A stretch of DNA of 64,000 bases. Origin: Dyadobacter sp. 50-39. GTDB lineage: Bacteria > Bacteroidota > Bacteroidia > Cytophagales > Spirosomataceae. The position numbers were made by a program, and so were the translations under genes. A model generated the notes under the pieces. It made no database searches and had not been told where the DNA came from. It was given only the letters and a program-made list of their open reading frames with translations. Shown here one piece after another: positions 18,453-25,776 of the stretch. Position 1 is the first letter of the stretch, and the number at the start of each line of letters is the position of its first letter. Location: positions 248,001 through 312,000 of the forward strand of contig MKSR01000008.1 in the NCBI GenBank assembly GCA_001898145.1. Direction: 5' to 3'.

Positions 18453-18936
18453 CCTGTTAATGGATTTTTCGGTAGACAAGGAAAACAGTCGTATCAATGT
18501 AGCGCGTGAATTTGCCGCGCCGGTGGGTCAGGTTTGGGCGGCATGGACACAAAGCGAGCTGCTCGACCAATGGTGGGCGCCGCGCCCGTGGAAAGCGCAG
18601 ACAAAATCGATGGACTTCCGTGAGGGCGGCACGTGGCTCTACGCCATGGTAGGCCCCGAAGGAGAAGAGCACTGGTCGAAAGCGGATTACAAAACCATCG
18701 ATGCGCAAAAGAGCTTCTCGGCGATCGACGCATTCTGTGATTCGGAAGGCAATCTGAACCCGGATTTCGCGCGCTCGACCTGGACGAATACGTTCACAGA
18801 AGCCGATGGAAAGACGACCGTTTCGGTTTCGATCCAGTATGATAAATATGAAGATATCGAGCAAATCATGCAGATGGGCTTCAAGGAAGGCTTCACAATG
18901 GCACTCGGTAACCTGGATGAGTTGCTGGAAAAATAG
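18442..18936 (+). CDS. SRPBCC (AHSA1-like) domain protein
   Basis: A 164-residue cytoplasmic protein of the START/Bet v1-like helix-grip fold. Typical AHSA1 motifs are visible: VAREFAAPVGQVWAAWTQSE, LLDQWWAPRPW, and REGGTWLYAMVGPEGEEHWS; the C-terminus ends in FTMALGNLDELLEK, as is usual. These proteins bind small hydrophobic ligands and are frequently co-transcribed with an ArsR repressor, as here with an 11-bp overlap. The ligand and process are unknown. A dispersed inverted repeat follows the stop codon and probably separates it from the convergent permease gene. Confidence 0.88.
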   Translation: MKSNLLMDFSVDKENSRINVAREFAAPVGQVWAAWTQSELLDQWWAPRPWKAQTKSMDFREGGTWLYAMVGPEGEEHWSKADYKTIDAQKSFSAIDAFCDSEGNLNPDFARSTWTNTFTEADGKTTVSVSIQYDKYEDIEQIMQMGFKEGFTMALGNLDELLEK

Positions 18937-18984
18937 TCGCGCATTTCATCACCAAACAAAATGTTCAGATTCAAGCTGAATGAA

Positions 18985-19071
18985 AATGTCAGTCTGAGCG
19001 TAGTCGAAGACAGTCCGAACGGCAACGATGACATCGTGCCTTGCCCCTTCGACTCCGCTCAGGGTGACATT
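18985..19071. repeat. Dispersed CTGAGCG inverted repeat, copy 1
   Basis: The arms AATGTCAGTCTGAGCGTAGT and CTCCGCTCAGGGTGACATT (rest of each arm continues into GTCGAAG / CTTCGA) form a near-palindrome of about 87 bp. It lies between convergent genes, where it can end transcripts from both sides. The same element recurs at 55173-55253, and a related compact palindrome is at 39856-39891. Confidence 0.7.
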
Positions 19072-19093
19072 ACCATCACCCATAACCCATAAC

Positions 19094-20512
19094 CTACTCC
19101 GCAGCCGCCGGTTCCTTCCTCGCCACCATATAATAAACCGGAATCCCCAGCAGCACAATAATCAGCCCGGGCCAGGTGTATTCGGGTTTATAAATGATGA
19201 GGAGCACGCAGAAGGCGATGCCCATAATAATGTAAATGATCGGCAGAAAGGGATAACCGAACGCCTTGTAAGGCCGTGGTATGTCGGGGCGCTTTTTGCG
19301 GAGAATGAATATCCCGACGATAGTAAGCATATAAAAAACCACCACTACGAAGGAAATCATATCCAACAGGTTGCCATACTTGCCGCTGAGCGCCCACAAC
19401 GAAGCGATGACGCATTGCAGCCACAAACCGATTTCCGGCACGGCGTTCTTGTTGAGCACGCCCACTTTCTTGAAAAACAAGCCGTCCTTCGCCATCGAGT
19501 AGTACACGCGCGCGCCGGACATAATGAGTCCATTGTCGCAGCCGAAGGTCGAAATCATGATCATCACGGCGATGACGATCGTTCCCGCATTGCCGAAAAT
19601 GACGTGTGAAGCGGTTACGGCGACGCGGTCCTTGTCGGAGGCGGCGATTTCCTGCAACGAAAGCACGCCGGTGTACATCACGTTGGTGAGCACGTAAATG
19701 ACGGTCACGATAATGGTCCCCAATGCAAGGCTGAGGCCTATGTTACGCTGGGGGTTCTTGATTTCGCCGGCGATGAAAGTCACATTGTTCCACGAATCGC
19801 TGCTGAAAATAGAGCCTACCATCGATGCGGCAATGGCGCCGAATGCAGCGATGGTAGTGTAGGACTCGATGCTGCCGTCCGGACTGAGTTTGTGCAAATC
19901 CCACATGCCTTCTCCCCAGTTGGCCGCCCACACTTCGGGTTTCATAAAAATTAACCCGAAAACAATGAGGCCGAGCAAGCTCAGGAGCTTGGTCAATGTG
20001 AAGGTCGTTTGGATAATCTTCCCGCTGTTCACGCCACGTGTATTCGTAAACGTCAGCAGCACGATAACCACAATGGACAGCAGCTGGGCGGGACTTATTT
20101 TGAGAAAACCGAGGTCGAGTGCCACCAGGTCCTCGCTGAACTGCGGAATGAGGTAGGCGGTAAACTTCGCAAATGCTACGGCTACGGCCGCGATCGTGGC
20201 GGTTTGGATCACCGTGAAAAAACTCCATCCGTACAGGAACCCGATCAGCGGGTTGTAAGCCTCTTTCAGATAGATATATTGCCCCCCCGCTTTGGGAAAC
20301 ATGGCACTGAGCTCGCCGTAGCTCAATGCGGCCGTGAGCGTCATGAAACCCGTGATGAGCCACACGAACATCAGCCAGCCCACACCGCCGGTATTGCGCA
20401 TAATGTCGGCGCTGACAATGAAAATGCCCGATCCGATCATACTGCCGGCAACGAGCATAGTGGCGTCAACAAGGCCTAGTGAGGGCTTGAAAGAAGTGTT
20501 TTCTTCTGCCAT
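19094..20512 (-). CDS. APC-superfamily amino acid permease of the hydroxyproline operon
   Basis: A 472-residue integral membrane transporter with about 12 hydrophobic segments. The family substrate-binding signature GSMIGSGIFIV lies in the first membrane helix, and AVAFAKFTAYLIPQF, TNTRGVNSGKIIQT and SSDSWNNVTFIAGEIKNPQR are typical of the APC/LAT branch. It is the last gene of a minus-strand run encoding hydroxyproline catabolism, 126 bp after the oxidase gene, so uptake of hydroxyproline or proline-like amino acids is the natural inference. The family also moves other amino acids, so specificity is not proven. The C-terminus is short and charged (VARKEPAAAE). Confidence 0.9.
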   Translation of the reverse strand: MAEENTSFKPSLGLVDATMLVAGSMIGSGIFIVSADIMRNTGGVGWLMFVWLITGFMTLTAALSYGELSAMFPKAGGQYIYLKEAYNPLIGFLYGWSFFTVIQTATIAAVAVAFAKFTAYLIPQFSEDLVALDLGFLKISPAQLLSIVVIVLLTFTNTRGVNSGKIIQTTFTLTKLLSLLGLIVFGLIFMKPEVWAANWGEGMWDLHKLSPDGSIESYTTIAAFGAIAASMVGSIFSSDSWNNVTFIAGEIKNPQRNIGLSLALGTIIVTVIYVLTNVMYTGVLSLQEIAASDKDRVAVTASHVIFGNAGTIVIAVMIMISTFGCDNGLIMSGARVYYSMAKDGLFFKKVGVLNKNAVPEIGLWLQCVIASLWALSGKYGNLLDMISFVVVVFYMLTIVGIFILRKKRPDIPRPYKAFGYPFLPIIYIIMGIAFCVLLIIYKPEYTWPGLIIVLLGIPVYYMVARKEPAAAE

Positions 20513-20638
20513 AAGGGGTAATAGGTTATTAGGTCAGGTGTTAAACTGTGTAAACTACGAAGTATTTGGACTACTCACAATGTTCCGCCCCGCCGCTCGC
20601 TAAAATGGTCCCGAATGCCGCCTTTGACTAATGAAGGC

Positions 20639-21898
20639 CTATTGATACCGTTCAGGGTCGTAAAGCGAAACACTTACAGAAGGTTTCACGCGTTCCGCCA
20701 GCTCCGCCACGATTTTTCCGGTTCCGGTCCCAAGGCTGATGCCCATCATACCGTGTCCTCCGGCGACGATCAGGTTACTTAGCTTTTTGGAATACCCCAG
20801 GTACGGCAGGCCGTCGGGTGAGCAAGGCCTGAAACCGTACCAGATACGGTCTTTTTGCGGCAGTGCCACATTCAGTTCGGGATAGTATTGCGGGATGGAA
20901 TTGACGATTCCCTCCACCCTGTTCATGTTGATCTGCTTGTTGAGCGGCGCCAACTCCATAGTACCGCCGAACCGCACCTGCCCATTCATCGGCGTTACAG
21001 CCACACGGGCTTCGAGCAGCAACGCAGGATGAACAATCGGATGTGTGGCATTCGGCTCCATAAATGAATACCCTTTTCCGGGCATTACCGGGATGGACAG
21101 CCCCGCTTGCTTCGCAAGCTGCGGCAGCCAGGAGCCGCCGGTCATCACCACGAGGTCGCCTTCATAAGTTTTAGCAGCCGTTTTGACGCGTTTGATTTCC
21201 CCGTTTTGAATATCGAAACCGGTTACTTCCGTGTTTTTAACGATTTCAGCGCCGAGTGTTGTAATACTTCTGATCAGCCCATTTACCAAGGCAGTCGGGT
21301 ACAAATGCGCGTCGCAGCGGTAATGCACGGCCCCCGCCACATCCAGTTGAATGCCCGGTTCCAATGCCTGTACCTGCTCCCGGGAGAGCATATCAATGTC
21401 CAGACCAAGCTGCTGGCCTTGCTTGCCTACATGGATTTCTTCTTCCCCGGTTTTGTCGGATTTGTAAAGCATCAAAATGCCCTTTTCTTCCAGTCCAAAA
21501 TCCAGGTTTTCGTCGCGGACGAGGTCTTCGTAAAGTTTTTTACTTAACAAATGGTAATCCCTCAAATGCGGTGCCGCGCGCTCCACATTGGCTTCGGTAG
21601 CCGCTTTCATGAACTTCAAACCCCATGAAATCAGCGAAAAATCGAGGGAAGGTTTTACGTAAAAAGGGCTGCGGCTGTTGAACATCCATTTGATACCCTT
21701 CGAAACCATACCCGGGGCAGCGAGCGGGATGAAATGGCTCGGTACGATCATACCGGCATTGCCGCTGGAGCAGTTGTCGAACAAATCGCCCTTATCGAGC
21801 AATGTCACTTTCCACCCGCCTTTGAGCAAATAATAGGCCGAAGCCAGTCCCGAAATTCCGCCACCAATGATGACGGCGGTGCCTTTTTGAACGTTCAT
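20639..21898 (-). CDS. FAD-dependent D-amino acid oxidase/dehydrogenase, likely D-hydroxyproline-specific
   Basis: A 419-residue DAO-family flavoprotein. The Rossmann dinucleotide motif GGGISGLASAYYLLKGG is at residues 12-28, and the C-terminal FAD signature VAGGHGMMGISLGTGTGK is intact. In the pathway it would oxidise cis-4-hydroxy-D-proline, the epimerase product, to 1-pyrroline-4-hydroxy-2-carboxylate. It is embedded between the permease and the epimerase, separated from the epimerase by a 7-bp-unit repeat palindrome. No membrane anchor or signal peptide is visible; electrons probably pass to the respiratory chain or oxygen. Specificity is inferred from the neighbours; the family also includes DadA-like enzymes. 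Confidence 0.88.
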   Translation of the reverse strand: MNVQKGTAVIIGGGISGLASAYYLLKGGWKVTLLDKGDLFDNCSSGNAGMIVPSHFIPLAAPGMVSKGIKWMFNSRSPFYVKPSLDFSLISWGLKFMKAATEANVERAAPHLRDYHLLSKKLYEDLVRDENLDFGLEEKGILMLYKSDKTGEEEIHVGKQGQQLGLDIDMLSREQVQALEPGIQLDVAGAVHYRCDAHLYPTALVNGLIRSITTLGAEIVKNTEVTGFDIQNGEIKRVKTAAKTYEGDLVVMTGGSWLPQLAKQAGLSIPVMPGKGYSFMEPNATHPIVHPALLLEARVAVTPMNGQVRFGGTMELAPLNKQINMNRVEGIVNSIPQYYPELNVALPQKDRIWYGFRPCSPDGLPYLGYSKKLSNLIVAGGHGMMGISLGTGTGKIVAELAERVKPSVSVSLYDPERYQ

Positions 21899-21910
21899 TG
21901 TTGTGTTTTT

Positions 21911-22020
21911 GCTTTAAGCCTAAGGCTGTAAGCTTTAAGCTATTTTTAATTCTATTCTTGTATCTATCTACAACTAGCGCCCGCTTATAGCTTATAGCTT
22001 ATAGCTTACAGCTTACAGCT
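21911..22020. repeat. Palindrome built from 7-bp GCTTATA-type units, copy 1
   Basis: The left arm (21911-21942) consists of GCTTTAAGCCTAAGGCTGTA and more such units. The right arm (21983-22020) consists of GCTTATA repeated three times, then GCTTACA twice. Read on the opposite strand the arms match, so the transcript can form a long imperfect hairpin between the epimerase and oxidase genes of the same operon. Confidence 0.65.
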
Positions 22021-22025
22021 CCCCC

Positions 22026-23027
22026 TCAAATCACTTGAAATCCGAACGCATAAGGATCTTCCTCGTCGTCGATGAAGATGGTATTATGTCCGGTAATGAC
22101 GGCCCAGCCTTCGATGCCGGGGATCATGGCGGGCTTATCACCGATAGTCGTTTCCTCTTCTACGGTACCAATGAATTTGGACCCGATGATGCTTTCGTGC
22201 ACGAAACGGTCGCCTTTTTTGAGTTTACCCTTCGCGTGCCATTGCGCCATGCGTGCAGACGTGCCTGTTCCGCATGGGGAGCGATCGATGGCCTTGTCGC
22301 CATAGAAAACGGCATTGCGGGCCGTTGAAGTCGGGTCCAGCGGTGCGCCGGTCCATAGGAAATGGCTCAGGCCTTTGATATGCTCGTTTTCGGGATGGAC
22401 GAATGTGTATTGCTCGTTCATCCGCTTCCTGCATTCGCGGCTCCAACTGATCAGCTGGTCGGCAGTGTGGTTTTCAATGCCTTTGAAATTCTCCTGCGGG
22501 TCCACGATCGCATAGAAGTTTCCGCCATAGGAAACATCCACAGTCAGTGTGCCCAAATCAGGACATTCGACGGTCAGCTTTTCGGCAGCGAGGAATGATT
22601 TGATATTAATCAGTTTCACGGACTTCACCTTCCGGCCTTCCTGCACATATTCCACCAGCACCAGCCCCGCAGGCGTTTCAAGACGCAGCTTGCCAGGAAC
22701 TTTCGGCGTTACGAGGCCTTCCTCGATGGCAATCGTGACCGTCCCGATCGTTCCATGTCCGCACATCGGAAGACAGCCGCTGGTTTCAATATAGAGTACG
22801 CCAATGTCGTTGGCGGGATCGATGGGCGGGTAAAGAATGCTGCCGCTCATCATATCGTGACCCCGGGGTTCGAACATCAGACCCTTGCGGATCCAGTCGA
22901 ATTCCCTCAAAAAATGGAGCCTGCGCTCCATCATGCTGTTGCCCTCAAGGAGCGGCCCGCCACCTGCGACTACGCGTACAGGGTTGCCGCAGGTGTGGGC
23001 ATCGATACAGAAAAAAGTTTTACGCAT
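22026..23027 (-). CDS. 4-hydroxyproline 2-epimerase (proline racemase family)
   Basis: A 333-residue cytoplasmic enzyme that interconverts trans-4-hydroxy-L-proline and cis-4-hydroxy-D-proline, the first step of hydroxyproline use. Both catalytic cysteines of the family are present: Cys89 in the MCGHGTIG motif and Cys252 in DRSPCGTGTSA. The N-terminus FFCIDAHTCGNPVRVV is standard. The pair of two cysteines separates it from the dehydratase branch, in which the first is replaced. The neighbours (oxidase, deaminase, semialdehyde dehydrogenase) make hydroxyproline a better call than proline. It is flanked on both sides by 7-bp-unit repeat palindromes. Confidence 0.93.
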   Translation of the reverse strand: MRKTFFCIDAHTCGNPVRVVAGGGPLLEGNSMMERRLHFLREFDWIRKGLMFEPRGHDMMSGSILYPPIDPANDIGVLYIETSGCLPMCGHGTIGTVTIAIEEGLVTPKVPGKLRLETPAGLVLVEYVQEGRKVKSVKLINIKSFLAAEKLTVECPDLGTLTVDVSYGGNFYAIVDPQENFKGIENHTADQLISWSRECRKRMNEQYTFVHPENEHIKGLSHFLWTGAPLDPTSTARNAVFYGDKAIDRSPCGTGTSARMAQWHAKGKLKKGDRFVHESIIGSKFIGTVEEETTIGDKPAMIPGIEGWAVITGHNTIFIDDEEDPYAFGFQVI

Positions 23028-23033
23028 AAAATG

Positions 23034-23160
23034 GCTTTAGGCTTTAAGCTGTAAGCTTTAGGCCGGGTATAGTTGGGGCTTTAGGCTATAAGTTTCAAGC
23101 CATAAGCTAATATCTATTCTCTTCATTAACTGTGCTTACAGCTTATAGCTTAAAGCCTAC
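23034..23160. repeat. Palindrome built from 7-bp GCTTATA-type units, copy 2
   Basis: Units such as GGCTTTAGGCTTTAAGCTGT on the left (from 23034), a middle set GGCTTTAGGCTATAAGTTTC (from 23078), and GCTTACAGCTTATAGCTTAA on the right (23134-23158) recreate the organisation of copy 1. It lies between the aldehyde dehydrogenase and epimerase genes. Confidence 0.65.
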
Positions 23161-24632
23161 TGCCTCACCGCTTCTCTCGTCACTTCATTATCCACCGTCC
23201 GCCATATTCCGAGCGGGTTGGCGTTTTTCAATTCGTCGGGTAAAAATTCGTCGGGCCAGCTCTGGAAGCTCAATGGCCGTGTAAACCGCTTGATCGCATC
23301 CGGGCCAACGGAAGTAAACTGGCTGTTGCTCGATGACGGGAATGGTCCGCCATGGTGCATCGATTTGCACACCTCAACTCCCGTCGGGAAGTTGTTGAAG
23401 ATAATGCGGCCGCATTTGTTCTGGATCGCAGCTACCAGCTCCCGGCGTGAGGCCAGATCTTCGCTCGTCGCCAGCAACGTAGCTGTTAGCTGACCATGCA
23501 GCTTTTCCGTCACCGCCAGCACTTCTTCCGCATTCCGGCATTTCACGATCAGTGCAAATGGCCCGAAAACTTCGGTTTGCAATTCATCATTAATCAAAAA
23601 GTCAACGCCGGAGACGGTGGCAACCGTGGCCGCACCCTGACCGTCGCTGGCCTCGGTAGCAGCTACCGCTACCAGTTCCACACCGCTTTGACCGATTACC
23701 TTTTCGCGGTTACCACGGTAGGCGATGGCAATGCCCGCATTCAGCATAGGCGCGGGAAGGATATTCACAATCTCCTGGTTCAGTGCTTCAACGAAGCTGT
23801 CCAATGCGGGATTCTCTTCTGCAATGAGCAAGCCGGGATTGGTACAAAACTGCCCTACCCCCAAGGTCAGCGAGCCGGCATATTGCCTGGCAAGCTCCGA
23901 TCCTGCCGTGCTCAGCTTGCCCGGCAGCAGAAATACAGGGTTAATGCTTCCCATTTCGGCAAATACCGGAATAGGCTCCTTGCGTTTGTTGGCCACGTCC
24001 ACCAACGCCAGTCCGGCACGGTTGGAACCTGTAAAACCAACAGCCTTAATGACCGGATGGGCCACCAATGCCTGCGCTTCTTCGATGGTATCCGTAAATA
24101 TGTGGGCAAATGTGCCTTCCGGAAAACCGCTTTTGGCCACTCCGCGACTAATGGCATCCGCCATGATCTGCGAAGTTTTCGGATGGCCGGGATGTGCTTT
24201 TACCACCACTGGGCACCCCGCTGCAATGGCGCTGGCCGTATCTCCGCCCGCCGTCGAGAATGCGAATGGGAAGTTACTTGCCCCGAAAACGGCCACGGGA
24301 CCTAGTCCCACATTCGTTTTACGAATGTCAGGCTTGGGGACGGCACGTTGCGGATTAGCGGTATCGATGCTCGCGTCGAGCGAATAACCTTTTTCCAACG
24401 CGTCGGCATAACTTCTCCATTGGAAGACTGTACGCGCTTTTTCGCCGTTCAGACGTGCTTCTGGCAAGTTGGATTCAGCCATGGCCGTCTGGATCAGCTC
24501 GGGACCGAGCGCTTCGATTTCGTCGGCAATGGTGTTCATCAACGCAACCCGGCGACGCAATGCATAGGCGTTCATCGCTACAAACGCCTCCTGGGCCTTT
24601 TCAAGAATAAGATCTAGATCGGAAAATTTCAT
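23157..24632 (-). CDS. 2-oxoglutarate semialdehyde (2,5-dioxopentanoate) dehydrogenase
   Basis: About 491 residues of the aldehyde dehydrogenase superfamily, NADP-type subgroup with known 2,5-dioxovalerate dehydrogenases. The catalytic Cys is in GVGQFCTNPG (about residue 263) and the general base Glu in FAEMGSINPV (about 226). The cofactor loop GFTGSNRAG is intact. It would oxidise 2-oxoglutarate semialdehyde, made by the neighbouring deaminase, to 2-oxoglutarate, thus feeding the TCA cycle. The start was set at the ATG at 24632 (MKFSDLDLILEKAQ); a TTG six codons upstream (24650) is also open. The stop overlaps the 3' edge of a repeat palindrome. Confidence 0.92.
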   Translation of the reverse strand: MKFSDLDLILEKAQEAFVAMNAYALRRRVALMNTIADEIEALGPELIQTAMAESNLPEARLNGEKARTVFQWRSYADALEKGYSLDASIDTANPQRAVPKPDIRKTNVGLGPVAVFGASNFPFAFSTAGGDTASAIAAGCPVVVKAHPGHPKTSQIMADAISRGVAKSGFPEGTFAHIFTDTIEEAQALVAHPVIKAVGFTGSNRAGLALVDVANKRKEPIPVFAEMGSINPVFLLPGKLSTAGSELARQYAGSLTLGVGQFCTNPGLLIAEENPALDSFVEALNQEIVNILPAPMLNAGIAIAYRGNREKVIGQSGVELVAVAATEASDGQGAATVATVSGVDFLINDELQTEVFGPFALIVKCRNAEEVLAVTEKLHGQLTATLLATSEDLASRRELVAAIQNKCGRIIFNNFPTGVEVCKSMHHGGPFPSSSNSQFTSVGPDAIKRFTRPLSFQSWPDEFLPDELKNANPLGIWRTVDNEVTREAVRQ

Positions 24633-24665
24633 AATGAATGGTTTTGACAAAAACAGAACAATCCT

Positions 24666-24700
24666 GCCTCCGAAATCTAACGACTTTCGGAGGCTTTTTT
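24666..24700 (+). terminator. Terminator-shaped hairpin in reverse orientation inside the operon
   Basis: GCCTCCGAAA (24666-24675) pairs perfectly with TTTCGGAGGC (24685-24694) and is followed by T6 on the plus strand, an ideal intrinsic terminator. Yet genes on both sides are transcribed from the minus strand, where the hairpin is preceded by A6 and has no U-tract. It may end an antisense transcript or act as an RNA processing or stability hairpin between the deaminase and dehydrogenase messages. Confidence 0.5.
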
Positions 24701-24734
24701 GTCAATAATACGGCATTTGATCAGCTTATGGCCA

Positions 24735-25667
24735 TCAGGCCACGTCTGCTGCCAGGTTCAGGTAATCCGGCAGTTCGGGCTGGGTAGCGATTGCCTGGTC
24801 TATGATCGCGATCACGCGCTCACGTTCTGCACCGTGTAGCGGCAGGCGCGGCGCACGCACGTATTCCGAACCAATGCCCATTTTGGCGGCAGCCAGTTTG
24901 ATATTCTGAACCAGTTTGGGGTGGATATCGAGTTCCAACAATGGCAGGTACCAGCGGTAAATCGCCAGCGCCTCCTTGTATTGGCCCGCTTTCACGAGGT
25001 TGAAGATCGCCACGGTTTCTTTCGGGAATGCGTCTACCAGACCACCGATCACACCGTCGGCGCCGAGCATTACTTCCTCCATAATGAGCGTATCTACGCC
25101 GCAGAACACCCGGAAACGGTCGCCGAACTTGTTGAACAGGCGCGTCACATTGCTCACGTCGCGGGTCGATTCCTTAACGGCGTGGATGTTGGGAACCTTG
25201 GCCAGCTCTTCGAACATCGGCAGCGTCACCTCGATTTTGTAATCATAAGGGTTGTTGTAGATCATGATCGAAAGCGACACGCTTTCCGCGATCGTCTTGA
25301 ACCAGCTCACGGTTTCGGCGTCGTCGGCCTTGTAGCGCATCGGAGGCAGGATCATCAGGCCATCGGCACCAATGTTTTCTGCTTCTTTCGCGATGCTCAC
25401 CGCTTCGGCGGTCGATTGTTCGGCTATACCGAGCACCACGGGCAGGCCGGCAGGAAGCGCCTGTTTAGCATATTTCACCAGCTCCATTTTTTCGGCGCGG
25501 GTGAGTGTGCTGGCTTCCCCGAGCGAACCGCCTACGATTACACCGGTTATACCTGCTTCAACCTGCGCTTCGAGGTTCTTGCCGAACAGCTCAAAATCAA
25601 CTGTGTCATCTGATTTGAATGGCGTCACCAACGCTGGGAAAATGCCAGACCATGCTTCTTTGTTCAT
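24735..25667 (-). CDS. DapA-family lyase, likely pyrroline-4-hydroxy-2-carboxylate deaminase
   Basis: A 310-residue TIM-barrel protein of the dihydrodipicolinate synthase/N-acetylneuraminate lyase superfamily. The Schiff-base Lys165 is in IHAVKESTRD and Tyr137 in MIYNNPYDYK; the GGSLGEASTLT loop is the usual substrate carboxylate site. In the hydroxyproline pathway this enzyme dehydrates and deaminates 1-pyrroline-4-hydroxy-2-carboxylate to 2-oxoglutarate semialdehyde. As first gene of the minus-strand run that encodes all the other steps, this role is far more likely than lysine biosynthesis or sialate cleavage. A TAATTTTG -7-like box sits 27 bp upstream. Confidence 0.88.
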   Translation of the reverse strand: MNKEAWSGIFPALVTPFKSDDTVDFELFGKNLEAQVEAGITGVIVGGSLGEASTLTRAEKMELVKYAKQALPAGLPVVLGIAEQSTAEAVSIAKEAENIGADGLMILPPMRYKADDAETVSWFKTIAESVSLSIMIYNNPYDYKIEVTLPMFEELAKVPNIHAVKESTRDVSNVTRLFNKFGDRFRVFCGVDTLIMEEVMLGADGVIGGLVDAFPKETVAIFNLVKAGQYKEALAIYRWYLPLLELDIHPKLVQNIKLAAAKMGIGSEYVRAPRLPLHGAERERVIAIIDQAIATQPELPDYLNLAADVA

Positions 25668-25693
25668 ATCCTGCTTATGTTAAAATTTTAGTT

Positions 25694-25701
25694 CAAAATT
25701 A
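25694..25701 (-). promoter_or_regulatory. Possible -7 box of the hydroxyproline operon
   Basis: TAATTTTG on the minus strand fits the Bacteroidota -7 consensus TAnnTTTG and lies 27 bp ahead of the first operon gene. No good TTG -33 partner was found at 17-23 bp, so it may depend on an activator. Confidence 0.35.
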
Positions 25702-25776
25702 ATCCATGCTTCCATGCGGATATTCACATGTTTTAATCAATTCCTTACATATTTTAACATAGTCCCTAAAATCACG

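Noticed and set aside
21911-23160. CRISPR-like array
   Set aside because: The 7-bp units are contiguous, too short for CRISPR repeats, lack regular spacers and form inverted arms.
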